NCBI GenBank assembly: GCA_037157565.1
Contig: JAZHRO010000002.1
Coordinates: 36,104,501-36,168,500, forward strand
Length of the DNA: 64,000 nucleotides
Reading direction: 5' to 3'
DNA from: Thalassia testudinum
Taxonomy: Eukaryota; Streptophyta; Magnoliopsida; Alismatales; Hydrocharitaceae
The notes beneath the pieces were generated by a model. The model was not told the DNA's origin. It ran no database searches and worked only from the letters and a program-made list of their open reading frames with translations. Shown here piece by piece: positions 23,701-32,602 of this stretch (positions within the stretch are counted from its first letter, which is position 1; each line of letters starts with the position of its first letter). Position numbers and translations under genes: made by a program.

Positions 23701-24159
23701 GATAGGTTGACGAAGACGGCACGATTCTTGCCGATCCGAGTCACTTTGGGACCAGCACAGTTGGCAGAGAGGTATATCCGTGATGTGGTGCGACTACACG
23801 GAGTTCCGCGGGAGATCGTATCCGACCGGGATACCCGCTTTACGTCCCAGTTTTGGGCTGAGTTTCAGCAGGCTTTCGGGACGAGGTTGAGGTTTAGCAC
23901 GGCTTACCACCCCCAGACGGACGGACAGTCGGAACGCACGATACAGACACTTGAGGATCTTTTGCGTGCCTGTGTACTAGACTGGAGGGGCTCTTGGGAG
24001 GAGCACCTGCCCCTGGCAGAGTTTGCATACAACAACAGTTATCACTCGAGCATCGGCATGGCTCCCTACGAGGCTCTGTACGGACGGAAATGCACGGCAC
24101 CCTTGAGTTGGGTTGAGGTGGGGACCAAGTGGGAGGTTGGCCCCAGGTTGATCCGGTAG
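20773..24159 (+). CDS. Chromovirus pol: zinc knuckle, protease, RT, RNase H, integrase
   Basis: This 1128-codon open stretch continues the gag frame. In order: CCHC knuckle [14 protein letters not shown] (21031-21072); aspartic protease [10 protein letters not shown] (aspartate at 21343); RT with VDYRQLN and catalytic FIDDVLIYS (IDD at 22348-22356); RNase H with VYTDAS (near 22790), TDHKSLRYL and ADALSRK; integrase zinc finger (H-H-C-C, about 23430-23550); integrase core with first aspartate at 23641, second at 23824 (SDRDTRF) and glutamate at 23932 (QTDGQSER). All catalytic residues I looked for are present. It ends at TAG 24157-24159, after which the frame resumes. It makes and inserts the element's cDNA in virus-like particles and the nucleus. 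Confidence 0.93.
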   Translation: MVEAAMTYEETNPSARETDGGRKRPFQPDFSQGRRERRHVASAGEPSRCAGPSVAFGGPRQGPVASTGPPPSRQQGLTEGGSRVPLCYQCGQPGHVRRDCPSRAGGQQILPAQSTGGRAGGRGFQARGGGPQSRGGYRPAPTRPTQSVAASSAPRAEGRINALTHRDARASGSVVAGMVSVSGRLVYTLFDSGATHSFVADSFAVSLDQDYTLLENPFVIRGPSGQLFVAEEVYTGCGVSIGGHSLPADLIMIQMEDFGVILGMDWLSAYHALVDCFERKIVFSIPELPSFEFHGQPVDGGFRCISALRAARLLSQGCEGFLACVVAEHSPVADFQSIPVVREYPDVFPDELPGLPPEREIEFEISLVPGTNPISTAPYRMAPLELRELKSQLQDLLEKGFVRPSASPWGAPVLFVKKKDGTLRLCVDYRQLNRVTIKNRYPLPRIDDLFDQLRGATVFSKIDLRSGYHQLRIRETDVSKTAFRTRYGHYEFLVMPFGLTNAPAAFMDLMNRVFRPYLDQFVVVFIDDVLIYSRDRTQHGQHLRMVLDTLRRCRLYAKYSKCEFWLREVTFLGHVISGDGLAVDPAKVEAVLRWERPRSVTEIRSFLGLAGYYRRFIRGFSQIARPMTQLTRKDVLFTWTDACEACFLELKERLTSAPVLTIPDSSGGFVVYTDASLQGLGGVLMQRGHVVAYASRQLKPHEHTYPTHDLELAAVVFALKTWRHYLYGETFEIFTDHKSLRYLFDQKELNMRQRRWLELLKDYDCSISYHPGKANVVADALSRKAPARLASLQLQSWSLLEEVGSWRPLELRGYCGAVTVTRQTRPELIDRIITGQMADPYLQSLRDRVLSGDPGDFSFTDQVLRLGGRLCVPRDEELLRELLTEAHGSRFTIHPGNTKMYHDLRREFWWRGMKRDVGEFVQQCLVCQQVKAEHQRPAGPLQPLPVPEWKWESITMDLVVGLPVTQRGHDAVWVIVDRLTKTARFLPIRVTLGPAQLAERYIRDVVRLHGVPREIVSDRDTRFTSQFWAEFQQAFGTRLRFSTAYHPQTDGQSERTIQTLEDLLRACVLDWRGSWEEHLPLAEFAYNNSYHSSIGMAPYEALYGRKCTAPLSWVEVGTKWEVGPRLIR

Positions 24160-24711
24160 AGTCAGGAGGTAGTTGAACAGATCCACAGACGACTCCGCAC
24201 TGTCAGGAGCAGACAGAAGAGCTACGCAGATCGCAGACGCAGAGAGGTGCAGTTCGAGGTTGGGGACCACGTCTTTCTTCGTGTTTCGCCCATGAAGGGC
24301 TTACAGCGGTTTGGGGTGAGAGGGAAGCTCGCGCCGAGGTTCGTGGGGCCCTTCGAGGTCCTGGAGCGGGTTGGACCCGTTGCTTACAGACTTGCCCTTC
24401 CCCCGCAGCTTTCTGGTGTACACGACGTGTTCCACGTGTCCAACCTCAGGAAGTACGTAGCCGATCCCAGCCACGTACTGAGTCACGAGAGCGTCGAGGT
24501 GAGCGACGACCTGACCTACCCCGAGCGGCCAGTGCAGATCCTAGACCGAGCCGTCCGCAGGTTGAGACGAAAGCAAGTACCCCTGGTAAAGGTTTTGTGG
24601 AGGAGCCAGCGGTACGAGGAGGCTACCTGGGAGCCTGAGGCGGCAATGCGGGAGCGGTACCCAGAGCTTTTCGCGGGTACGTCCTTTCGGACCGGCTTCG
24701 GTCCTCTTTGA
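24160..24711 (+). pseudogene. Chromovirus integrase C terminus with chromodomain-like end, cut off by amber codon
   Basis: Same frame as pol, downstream of the TAG at 24157. It reads [12 protein letters not shown], then [17 protein letters not shown] and [19 protein letters not shown] (GPY/F-type module), [13 protein letters not shown], and ends [20 protein letters not shown] and RYPELF, matching the chromodomain-like tail of Tekay/Del chromoviruses that steers insertion to heterochromatin. The stop at 24711 is the natural end. The upstream amber would remove this targeting tail from any product. Confidence 0.9.
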
Positions 24712-24757
24712 GTTTGTTATGGTTATTTGGACATCCTTTTTCCGCACCCTAGTTGGC

Positions 24758-24797
24758 GCAAGTTTCGGGGACGAAACTTCCTTTGAGTTTGTTATAT
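24758..24797 (+). promoter_or_regulatory. Conserved pre-LTR segment of the chromovirus
   Basis: AGTTTCGGGGACGAAACTTC, a small inverted repeat (GTTTC/GAAAC), precedes the 3' LTR. The same segment appears in reverse in the older chromovirus at 49360-49382. It probably includes the polypurine tract, which is not strongly purine here. Confidence 0.6.
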
Positions 24798-27491
24798 TGT
24801 AACGAGCGCGTGCCCCAGACGTCTTTTAAGACGTCTGGGAGGTGGCCCAGACGTCTGTAAAGACGTCTGGGATCACATCCAGACGTCTGACCAGACGTCC
24901 GGGATAGTTTACAGACGTCTGGCGAACAGTTATGCTCGCACGGGATATTCGTCTGCGCGCCTGTGCGCGCAGACCTGCGATCCGCATCTTCTCTGCGGCT
25001 GCAGGCGACTGCGACCGTCTCTCCCTCCTCTCCGCGCGGCGTTAAAAGGGGGAGGGGGCGCGCCTCCCCTCCCGTCTCCACCATCTTCCTCCTTCTCTCC
25101 TGCCTGTGCGCGAGAGCGAGCGGACGCGAGGGCGCAGCGGCAGCGGCGGCCGCAGTAGGCGCGGAGGAGCTACGGCGTGCGAGGGCGGGGCTCTGCCGTG
25201 AGGGCGAGCTCGCCGGGAGCGGCTTGGCCGGCCGGCGGAGGGCGCAGGGGGCGCAGAGCGTCGCGGAGAGGGACCTGCTGCGGGCGGAGCAGCGGACGTG
25301 CGAGGTGCGACGCGGGCGGCGTCGCGAGCGGAGGCCGAGCAAGGTTCTGATTCTGGAAAAATCTCCAGAATCAGACGTCTGGACTGATATCCAGACGACA
25401 AGGTCGACGTCTGTGAGATCATACAGACGTCTGAAAGGTGAGTTCCGCTTTCTCCTTCTTTTTGTCGACTGACCGTACTGAGGGAGGAGGGTTGGCTGTG
25501 CGCAGGTGTTCGGATTCGTCATCCTTTGCGAATTCGACGTCTGGAAGTTGTACCAGACGGCGGGAGTGACCTCCAGACGTCCGGAGAGACCATCGGACGT
25601 CTGGGATCTAGGAGAGACGTCCCCACAGACTTCTGGACGTCCGAGGAACCAAGCCGAACAGGTAATTCTCTGATCCACCGTTTAAGACGTCTGGAAGGAG
25701 TTCCAGACGTCTGATTTTGCACAGTATTGTCTTTCTCGACCCGTTTAGGGCCCGTTTGGGCTCCGTTTTCCGCGATTCGAGTTGCGTTCGTTGCAGAATT
25801 TATTCCTCTACCCGCCTACAGTAGCTATACACTGTTTTGAGACACTCTTTGTGTTTGATCCTTGTGATAGGACCTCGTTCGGTTGCCGTCTTGAGAGTCG
25901 CGGAGGCGCGCGGGATTCCCGACCACGCCCCCATTACTCCCGTTGTACCTGGTAGAGTGGTTTTAAGTATTAATAAAATCTGTTAAAGTATGGAACCATA
26001 ACTAGAACCTAGGGCATTGCATGAATCCTAGGAATGAGAAATATATGGAATGATAGCTCCTAGGTGTTGCATGAATCCTAGGGCCGGAAAACTAGATTGT
26101 ATGATAGATCCTAGGATATGGCATGAATCCTAGGATGGAAAAACTAGTGAAATGTATATTACTGCAGTCTTGGAAAAATGGAAAGGAATATATATAAAGC
26201 TGCCTGTAAATTTAATTAACAGCTGCCTGTTATGCATAGAGAATCATGTTGAGATCATGGAATGTGAGAACGTGAATCTGGAAAGTGAAACATATGATGT
26301 TCTGAGATAAAGAGCTGGAACCCTACGGGGAATTAGGAGTGGAACTCCTGGAAAGAAAAGGAATGGAACTGAGATGTAGTTGTACTGTCTCTTGGGTACG
26401 CAGTACCAAGGGAAGTACCTGTACCTGTTTTAGTGCAGAGTGGGGCCAGCCGCCCCAGGGACCCGGGGTTAGGCTTGGCCGCTCTGTACCGACTTGTTGG
26501 CCCTCGTGTACGTAGTACCGAGGAGAGCTAGTAGTGTTAGGAGAGTACTAGCTACCCCACGGGCCCCGGGGTTCTGCTAGCCTCCTTCACCGACTTGTTA
26601 GGCCCACTAGGGCAAACCAGGGTAGTCAGGCGAGGGTGCGCGGACTGTGGAGGGGCAAGGCCCCGGTTTGGTTACTGTGGAGGGGTTGGACCCCTGTTAC
26701 TGAGAGGGCTCTGCCCTGGTTCCGTGCTGTGCTTTGGGCGCACCCGTTAACGGAAACGACTGACCGCGTGCCAGTACGGGCTAGCTACCTGTGCGTTTAT
26801 CGCGCGTGCCGTAGTCACCGTTACGTCTGTCAGTGACCTTGGGGTGGTTGACTGAGGGTAGGATCACCACGGGGGACTCTCCCGGCCAGGAGAGCACCAC
26901 GTGCTACTTCTACTGTTGGAAAAGACTGCAATCAAGATCGTCCCACGAGGACATTCGAGATCAAGTAAAGGATCTGAGAAGTAAATGAAATAGTGAGAAA
27001 AATTGAAAGATGTAAATAAAGGAAGTAATAGAACATAACAGCTACTGTACACTCTACTGTTGCCTTTAGTTAGTTTGCCACTCTACTCAGCGTTTTGCTG
27101 ACGTGTTACACTCGTTACCTTTTTCAGGACCAGGTGTTGAGCAGCCAGGGTCGGCGGCTGCAGAGGACGCTGGGCCGAGTAGGGTCCAGTAGAGTTGCCA
27201 CAGCTTTGTACCTTCTTTTGTTTCTGTTCTAGTGAGTAGTTTTGTTTCCGCTGTACCTTCTTTACCTGCAGTTTTTGTTATATGATAAATGTTGCTTTAC
27301 TGTTGTGGTGGTACCTACTGTAGTAGTTTCTTTCCTTACTGCTGTACTTTTTACTGTTAGTTATATTCATGCTGAATGTGGTTTATTTTACTGTCTTTTG
27401 GTTACTTCCTCGTTGGACGACTGGGTCTTGGGATTAGTCGAGTCGGTCCGGTTCTCGTGTCTCGTAGGGACTCGGGAACCGGGTCGTTACA
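24798..27491 (+). repeat. 3' LTR of the young chromovirus
   Basis: Copy of 17107-19768 with a 32-bp extra block holding two more GACGTC cores (17 in all) and about five transitions. Its hairpins and CCTAGG repeats are unchanged. Confidence 0.93.
24815..25715 (+). repeat. GACGTC palindrome array, chromovirus 3' LTR
   Basis: Seventeen exact GACGTC cores in the same two-block layout as the 5' LTR. Confidence 0.9.
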
Positions 27492-27496
27492 TAGGG

Positions 27497-27771
27497 GGAG
27501 TTAAAAAATTTATGAGCTAATTGTCAATTCTTAAGGGGGAGTTGCAAGTTAGCTAAATTTCCTTTAGTAAGGGAGAGAAAAATAATAGCTATCTTGTTGT
27601 TACAAAAAGGGGGAGGACATTACTTTTAAAAGAAATTCATAGAAGAGCATGTTTTAAGGGGGAGTTATAGGAAATTTAAAATCAATCAAACCTTTTTGAT
27701 AATGTCAAAAAGGGGGAGGATTTCTTTTGCATTATTATTTATGGTTTTGTCATCATAAAAAAGGGGGAGAT
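27497..27771 (+). promoter_or_regulatory. Sirevirus-like 3' internal region with multiple polypurine tracts
   Basis: About 275 bp without coding potential. The motif AAGGGGGAG or AAAAAGGGGGAGG recurs near 27529, 27605, 27658, 27707 and finally at 27757-27770 against the LTR. A sixth, TAGGGGGAG, spans the chromovirus target site at 27492. Several polypurine tracts are a known Sirevirus feature. Confidence 0.8.
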
Positions 27772-29468
27772 TGTTGGTGCTAGAGCACTACGATCGTTTG
27801 TTTTGATGATAACGAAACACGCATCATTTAACATTTGCACTTGGAGTCTTAGATTTCAGGCAAATTGCAAATGGAGACGTGACTAGACGGAGTTCGAGTT
27901 CGCATCCAGGATGGATTGCAGGAGCTTGATGGAAAATAGAGGAGATTCGCGAGGAGCGATAGATTGAAGATGGAAGGACAAGAAGAATAGGATAGAAATC
28001 TGTTTATTTCTTTCATGTACTTTTGTCTTTATTTCCTTGCTCTTTTTGTTCCTTAGAAAATCATGTTAAAGAGCCGCAAAGTACCCTAACAGTAGTCCTA
28101 GGAACACCTGCACAACCCTAGGATACTTAGGTTTTCTGTAGAAAACTTAGAAAACCAATATAAGGTTCAAACAGCCTTTTCAGGCGTCTAATTCCAAAAT
28201 CAGACGTCTGATAGTGAGTTTTAAGACGTCTGATAACAATTAGGCTGGACTTAGCTAGTTCTGTCTGATGAAATCAGACCTCCAGACCTTAGTACAGACG
28301 TCTTAGAAGACGTCTGATGTTTTTGCCAGACGTCCAATTAGTGGACAATTGGCTGGCTTAGCAAACACTGAAGGTATGACCGTTAGGGCCTTATCAGACG
28401 TCCTTAAGCCTTTCCAGACGTCTGATAAACGACTGTTTTGCCTCGGCTGACCCAAAATCTCTTCTCAGAGATTTTTTAGCCATTGCACTCTCTTGGAAAT
28501 TCATTCCCACGAAAAACTAGGTTTCCTGACATCCAGACATAGTGCTAGACGTCCTATATGTCGTCTGATGGACTTGCACTAGAACCCTGTTTAGATCTGA
28601 TTCAAGTCAGGAAGAAACCTGCCTAAAATCAGACGTCTGACTTTTATCCCAGACGTCTTATACTGATCTTCCACATGTCTGATGCCAGGATCAGACGTCT
28701 GATAACCCTGTCAGTGCAATCATTGTTCCTGATTTTGGCCTGATTCTCTTGGGCTTTGCACCCAACGGCTATGGAAGCTTTCCAAAACCTTCCAAAGCTT
28801 TCCTAAGGCCTCTATAAATAGAGAGGAACCTCTTGCACACAAACACACACCTAGATACACAAGACACACCCAAGCAACACACTTTCTACTCTTTTGTGTC
28901 CTAAAGAAGCTCTTGCTCTCCAAGCTCAAGTTCTACATCTTGAGAGCATCAAGCCTTTGCGTACCCGCTCTCCCGCCGTAGTTCACGAGAGCGACGTTGC
29001 GTCGTCGCGTGGCTCACGCACCTGCGTCATCGATTCGACTCACTCCTTGCAAATGGGAGTTTCCTAATTCCTATAGAAGCTAGGTTTAAATCTTTGTTGG
29101 CTCTATAGGACTATATTTGTTATTTTATCTTTGTTATTTGGTTGGGTATTCGCTTTGCAAATTCCCGTCTCCTTCGTGGGACAAAATCCTTCTCGTGAAG
29201 AGAAGGGGTTAAGGAACGCTACCCTCGCACTTGTAGCGTGATTGTAATTGAGGTTGAATCACCCTCGTTTAAATGATTCATTTAGTGGATTTGATCAACT
29301 TAGTTGGTCGGAAAATCCTAACTCGAGAGGGTTGGGTGGTGGTTTTCACCCGGTTTGGGTTTCCACCTAAAAGTAATTGTGTACCTTGTTTGATTGAATT
29401 TTTTGTGAGATTGTTTATTTTCAATTCCGCAATTTATTACGTTACCCCCTCCTGGTAAGGATTCTATA
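27772..29468 (+). repeat. 3' LTR of the Sirevirus-like element
   Basis: Copy of 13582-15261 with eleven exact GACGTC cores (28203-28698) and a TATA box at 28813-28820. It ends CTATA where the partner ends CTACA. CACAT follows at 29469. Confidence 0.92.
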
Positions 29469-29473
29469 CACAT

Positions 29474-29990
29474 AGCTCTAGATTAGTAGAATCCAAATGA
29501 GGCAAAATTTCATTCTTAATTAGTCTTATCATCCTTTCCTTGGATATATAAGCTAATTTTTGATGCTATAAAAGAGTAGAATGTTCATATGATGCATTCT
29601 TTTTCACACCCATATTACATTCAACATAAAATAGCGATTTAGAAAGCTTTTTATCAATATTCAAACAACAAAGACCATTATCTAATGTACAAGAACCATA
29701 AAAGCACTTATTCCTAAATAATGAAAAAGATTTATCAGAAATCTTGAAAGACAAACCTAGGACATCCAGTTTATAAATGGAAACAGGATTTCTTGCACAT
29801 TCAAGGATGTAGATACATCCTTCTAGATCAATCTGACACTTAGTCCATGATCATCTTATAACTCCCGATCCCTTCCATCTATGCCTTCTTCCTCTTCCCC
29901 AATGGAAAGTGCTGCTCACTTTCCTTTATGTTCTAGATTGTACTAAATCCTTACAATATATTAGATACGTGAGTAGTAGTATTGGAATCT
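29474..29990 (-). pseudogene. copia-B protease, pre-integrase and start of integrase zinc domain
   Basis: Minus-strand translation from about 29990 down reads NTRWLDSNTTTHVSN, the place of the protease DSGA motif with glycine and alanine replaced, so the active site is damaged. Next come GLSFKISDKSFSLFRNK and NASYEHSTLLWH, then RMIRLIKNEILPHLDS, the pre-integrase motif. It ends in LELC at the CACAT target site and continues at 13576 on the other side of the nest. Confidence 0.82.
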
Positions 29991-30900
29991 AACCACCTGG
30001 TATTATTAGGAATGTCTATCATTTTGCTTTAAAGCAAATGGAAATGTAGTACATGCCTTTCTTTTCAAACCATGCTTTCTGTTTAGGACAATCTTTCCTT
30101 ACATGGTCAGACTTCTTGCAAAAGAAATATTTTAGTTCCTTAGAATTGCTATCTTTTGCTTTCATGGAAGCCTTTCCCTTTTCTTTATCTTTCTGCTTGG
30201 ATTTCCCTTATTACTGCTTGCTCTTGCAACAACCCCTTCATTAGGCACGAGGTTCATGAAGTGTTCCTTTATCTTCTTAAGTATCCCTTCCTTTTGTATT
30301 GCCTTAAGTTCCATGAAGTTCAACTTGTCCTTTAATGTGCTATAATTGATCTGGAATAGCCTAAACTCAAGAGGAAGGGAATTGATGATGAACTATACTA
30401 GGAACGACTCACTGACGTCCATCCCTAGCTATGGTCTTTAATTTGGTTGCTAGGTTGGACATCTCAGCCATGTGGTCCATCATAGAGTATGACTAATTAA
30501 AATTTTTCGTCGTTACCTCACTCATTAAAGTCCCCATGTTGGGCTCATTAGCTATATTTCATCGAGAATGTTCCTTAATTTTTCATCATGAATTCCTTAC
30601 CATTATTTGTTTTGGGCATAGACCGCTTCATATTCTCTACCATGGTAATCTTCATCAGCTTAAGACAAAGTCAACTACAACCTTTCTTGGGTATCATAAT
30701 AGTGCCTATCTTTATCCATATTGGTTTCTATAATGGCTCCAGCCTTCTCATCAATAATTGACACTAGATCTAGGTCTATCATTCCCAAGTAAAACTAAAT
30801 ATGTTTGGACCAGTTTGCGTAGTTGAGCCCATTGAACTTGACAATATATTTGCCCAATGTAAATAAGTTCGTAGCTACATAACATAATGCTCATGCTCAA
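29991..30900 (-). pseudogene. copia-B gag remnant
   Basis: Minus-strand translation with stops reads NYANWSKH near 30810, FYLGMIDLDLVSIIDEKAG near 30770, SESFLVQFIINSLPLEF near 30380, and a zinc-knuckle relic of the type FCKKSDHVRKDCPKQ near 30110. These are in the correct order for a copia gag. It is broken by several stops and frame changes. Confidence 0.75.
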
Positions 30901-32001
30901 ACAAGTAAGATTTAAGAAAATTTAATATGGGTTCAAACTACAATAACGCAGAAATACATTAAAACAAAATTCGTCTTTGGGCAGAATATTGACATATTGA
31001 AAACATAAATGATGCTCAATCAGAATATACTTTTATGACCAATCAAAATGAAATTAATCATAAACAAATCATGCGTGTCATCTTTGGATGTACACCACGA
31101 TCGATTAGATTTATCAGTTAACTCCTTTAATAGGCGTGCCCATAGGCAATGATCCACTTTTTGGGTGATCACTTAGCTCTGTGGCCATACAAATTAAATC
31201 AGATTAGTAGGCTATCTATTATGTCATTCTTTAGTTAGCACCTAAAACCATAAGCAATTAAAATGTATATATGCATTCAACGACTCAAGATTATGCTAAT
31301 TTGGTGACTAATTAATTTTTAATAAAGAACACATACCATCATTGAATTTCTAAGAAATTCACTATTATTTCTATGGGTTAACTATTATTTTTGTGGAGTA
31401 CTCTCAAAAATGCATTAACCTTGTGCATTATAGTAAACCCTGAAAAAACTCAAGAAGAATTTAGGAAAACTTTTTTATTTTCAATGGATATGGACCCTTT
31501 CAAAAAATCAATTATACACCTCCTTCTATAATGTATGATTGGTTGAATACATGCATGATCGATTGGTCGGGTAGGACTTGTACCCTTGACCTCTTATGAT
31601 TTGACCAGTCCAAAACTATATTGATTGGTTAGACTTTATGATGAGTCAATGACTAGTTTGATCCTGCCTAACTGGTTAGATGCCATGTTGACCAGTCAGG
31701 TGTAATCAACCAACTCCATTATGATTTGATGGCATGACCGATCAACCAACATTTTGACTAGTTGGGCAGGTCTGCCCCTTTGCGGTCTAATCGATTGAAT
31801 TCAATTTTTATTGGACAAATCTCTTACATTTCTGTCTAAATCGTGAATTAACTAGTCTTTAATTAACAATCCTAATTAGTTCGCATGAGATTCCTAAATA
31901 ATTTTTCATGAGAAAAATTGACAAAAAATCAATGTAAATAATACCTAATTAATTAATTTTTTTTTCGTCCCAAAACGTATGGAGAATCGAAAGAGCTTTA
32001 A
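30901..32001 (-). other. copia-B 5' leader
   Basis: About 1.1 kb between PBS and gag with no coding potential. Positions 31558-31800 carry eight or nine near-palindromic motifs resembling TTGACTAGT, TTGACCAGTC and AACTGGTTAG in both orientations. Confidence 0.6.
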
Positions 32002-32018
32002 GCTTGACTTTGATACCA
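32002..32018 (-). promoter_or_regulatory. Primer-binding site of copia-B
   Basis: Minus strand reads TGGTATCAAAGTCAAGC, two bases inside the 5' LTR, similar to the initiator-methionine type. Confidence 0.78.
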
Positions 32019-32020
32019 CA

Positions 32021-32597
32021 TGAAAACATTTCTTCTATGATCAATTATTAAGGTATTTATTTGTTTAGATCGTCTACTATTTGGAAATCACATGTTAAGT
32101 TCAATCAAAGCAAGGATGACGTGATTTCATATATCAATTATTCTAATAGATGAATTATCCATCATAACTCATCCATTAAGACTAATTCGATTCTTGCTTT
32201 AGTACCAAGAGATGTTATGATTGGAGATTACTTCTCTCGATGATGTGTGGAGAGGAATACCATATACAATGAGGCATAAGTAAATCCTTAGAGTGCACAC
32301 ATGTATGGAGCACGATCATGATCAAATGAGCATTTCTCCTTCCCTTTTTATGGCACTTTTAATGGTGAGGAGTTACTGAAATCCTTTAAGAATTTTTCTC
32401 TAATGAGGATGGGCTTAATTGAGAGGTTCATCTATCCTTTTATAGGAGTAGGATTAATTAATTCCCTCTTGTAATTAATTCTATCATTCCCACTATTCAT
32501 CAACATAAGTCTTTTATTTGATGTGACTAAATTAGACTCTTTTATTATTTAATTGATCAAGTACCTTAGAAACTACTTAATATAATTAATTCCAACA
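32021..32597 (-). repeat. 5' LTR of copia-B
   Basis: Starts TGAAAAC at 32021 and ends CCAACA at 32597. Shares long blocks with 9929-10535, such as CTATTTGGAAAT and GTTCAATCAAAGCAA. Confidence 0.88.
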
Positions 32598-32602
32598 ACT
32601 TG

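Larger units (their letters stand above)
17107..27491 (+). mobile_element. Young Ty3/gypsy chromovirus, Tekay/Del-like, inner layer of the nest
   Basis: LTRs of 2662 bp (17107-19768) and 2694 bp (24798-27491) are nearly identical. By eye I find about five substitutions, all transitions, and one 32-bp indel. TAGGG is duplicated on both sides. The interior has an iMet-type PBS and one continuous plus-strand frame for gag, protease, RT, RNase H, integrase and a chromodomain-like C terminus, in gypsy order. Two amber codons are the only breaks. It inserted just after the Sirevirus-like gag. Near-identical LTRs make it the youngest datable element here. Confidence 0.95.
13582..29468 (+). mobile_element. 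Sirevirus-like copia element with gag but no pol (TR-GAG type)
   Basis: LTRs of 1680 bp (13582-15261) and 1697 bp (27772-29468) share nearly all their sequence and are flanked by CACAT. Without the nested chromovirus the element is about 5.5 kb. It has a PBS, one gag-like frame with a CCHC knuckle, then only about 330 bp to the 3' LTR. Protease, integrase, RT and RNase H are absent, and no breakpoint scar of a lost pol is obvious. Long LTRs, a lysine/glutamate-rich coiled-coil gag tail and several copies of the polypurine tract are Sirevirus traits. It must have relied on enzymes from another element. Confidence 0.87.
9929..32597 (-). mobile_element. Ty1/copia LTR retrotransposon (copia-B), outer layer of the nest
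   Basis: LTRs at 9929-10535 (607 bp) and 32021-32597 (577 bp) match along their length. Flanks are TCTTG (9924-9928) and ACTTG (32598-32602), a target duplication with one change. After removing the nested Sirevirus-like element and its duplication the length is about 6.8 kb. On the minus strand the order is 5' LTR, PBS, long leader, gag, protease, integrase, RT, RNase H, PPT, 3' LTR. All coding parts carry stops. The Sirevirus-like insertion falls between LELC and ADCIRGK codons of the integrase zinc-binding domain, and the two halves rejoin in frame when it is removed. Confidence 0.92.

Noticed and set aside
27492..27771. CRISPR-like array from the regularly recurring GGGGGAG words
   Set aside because: Units are short, spacing is irregular and the context is a plant retrotransposon 3' end; polypurine tracts explain them.
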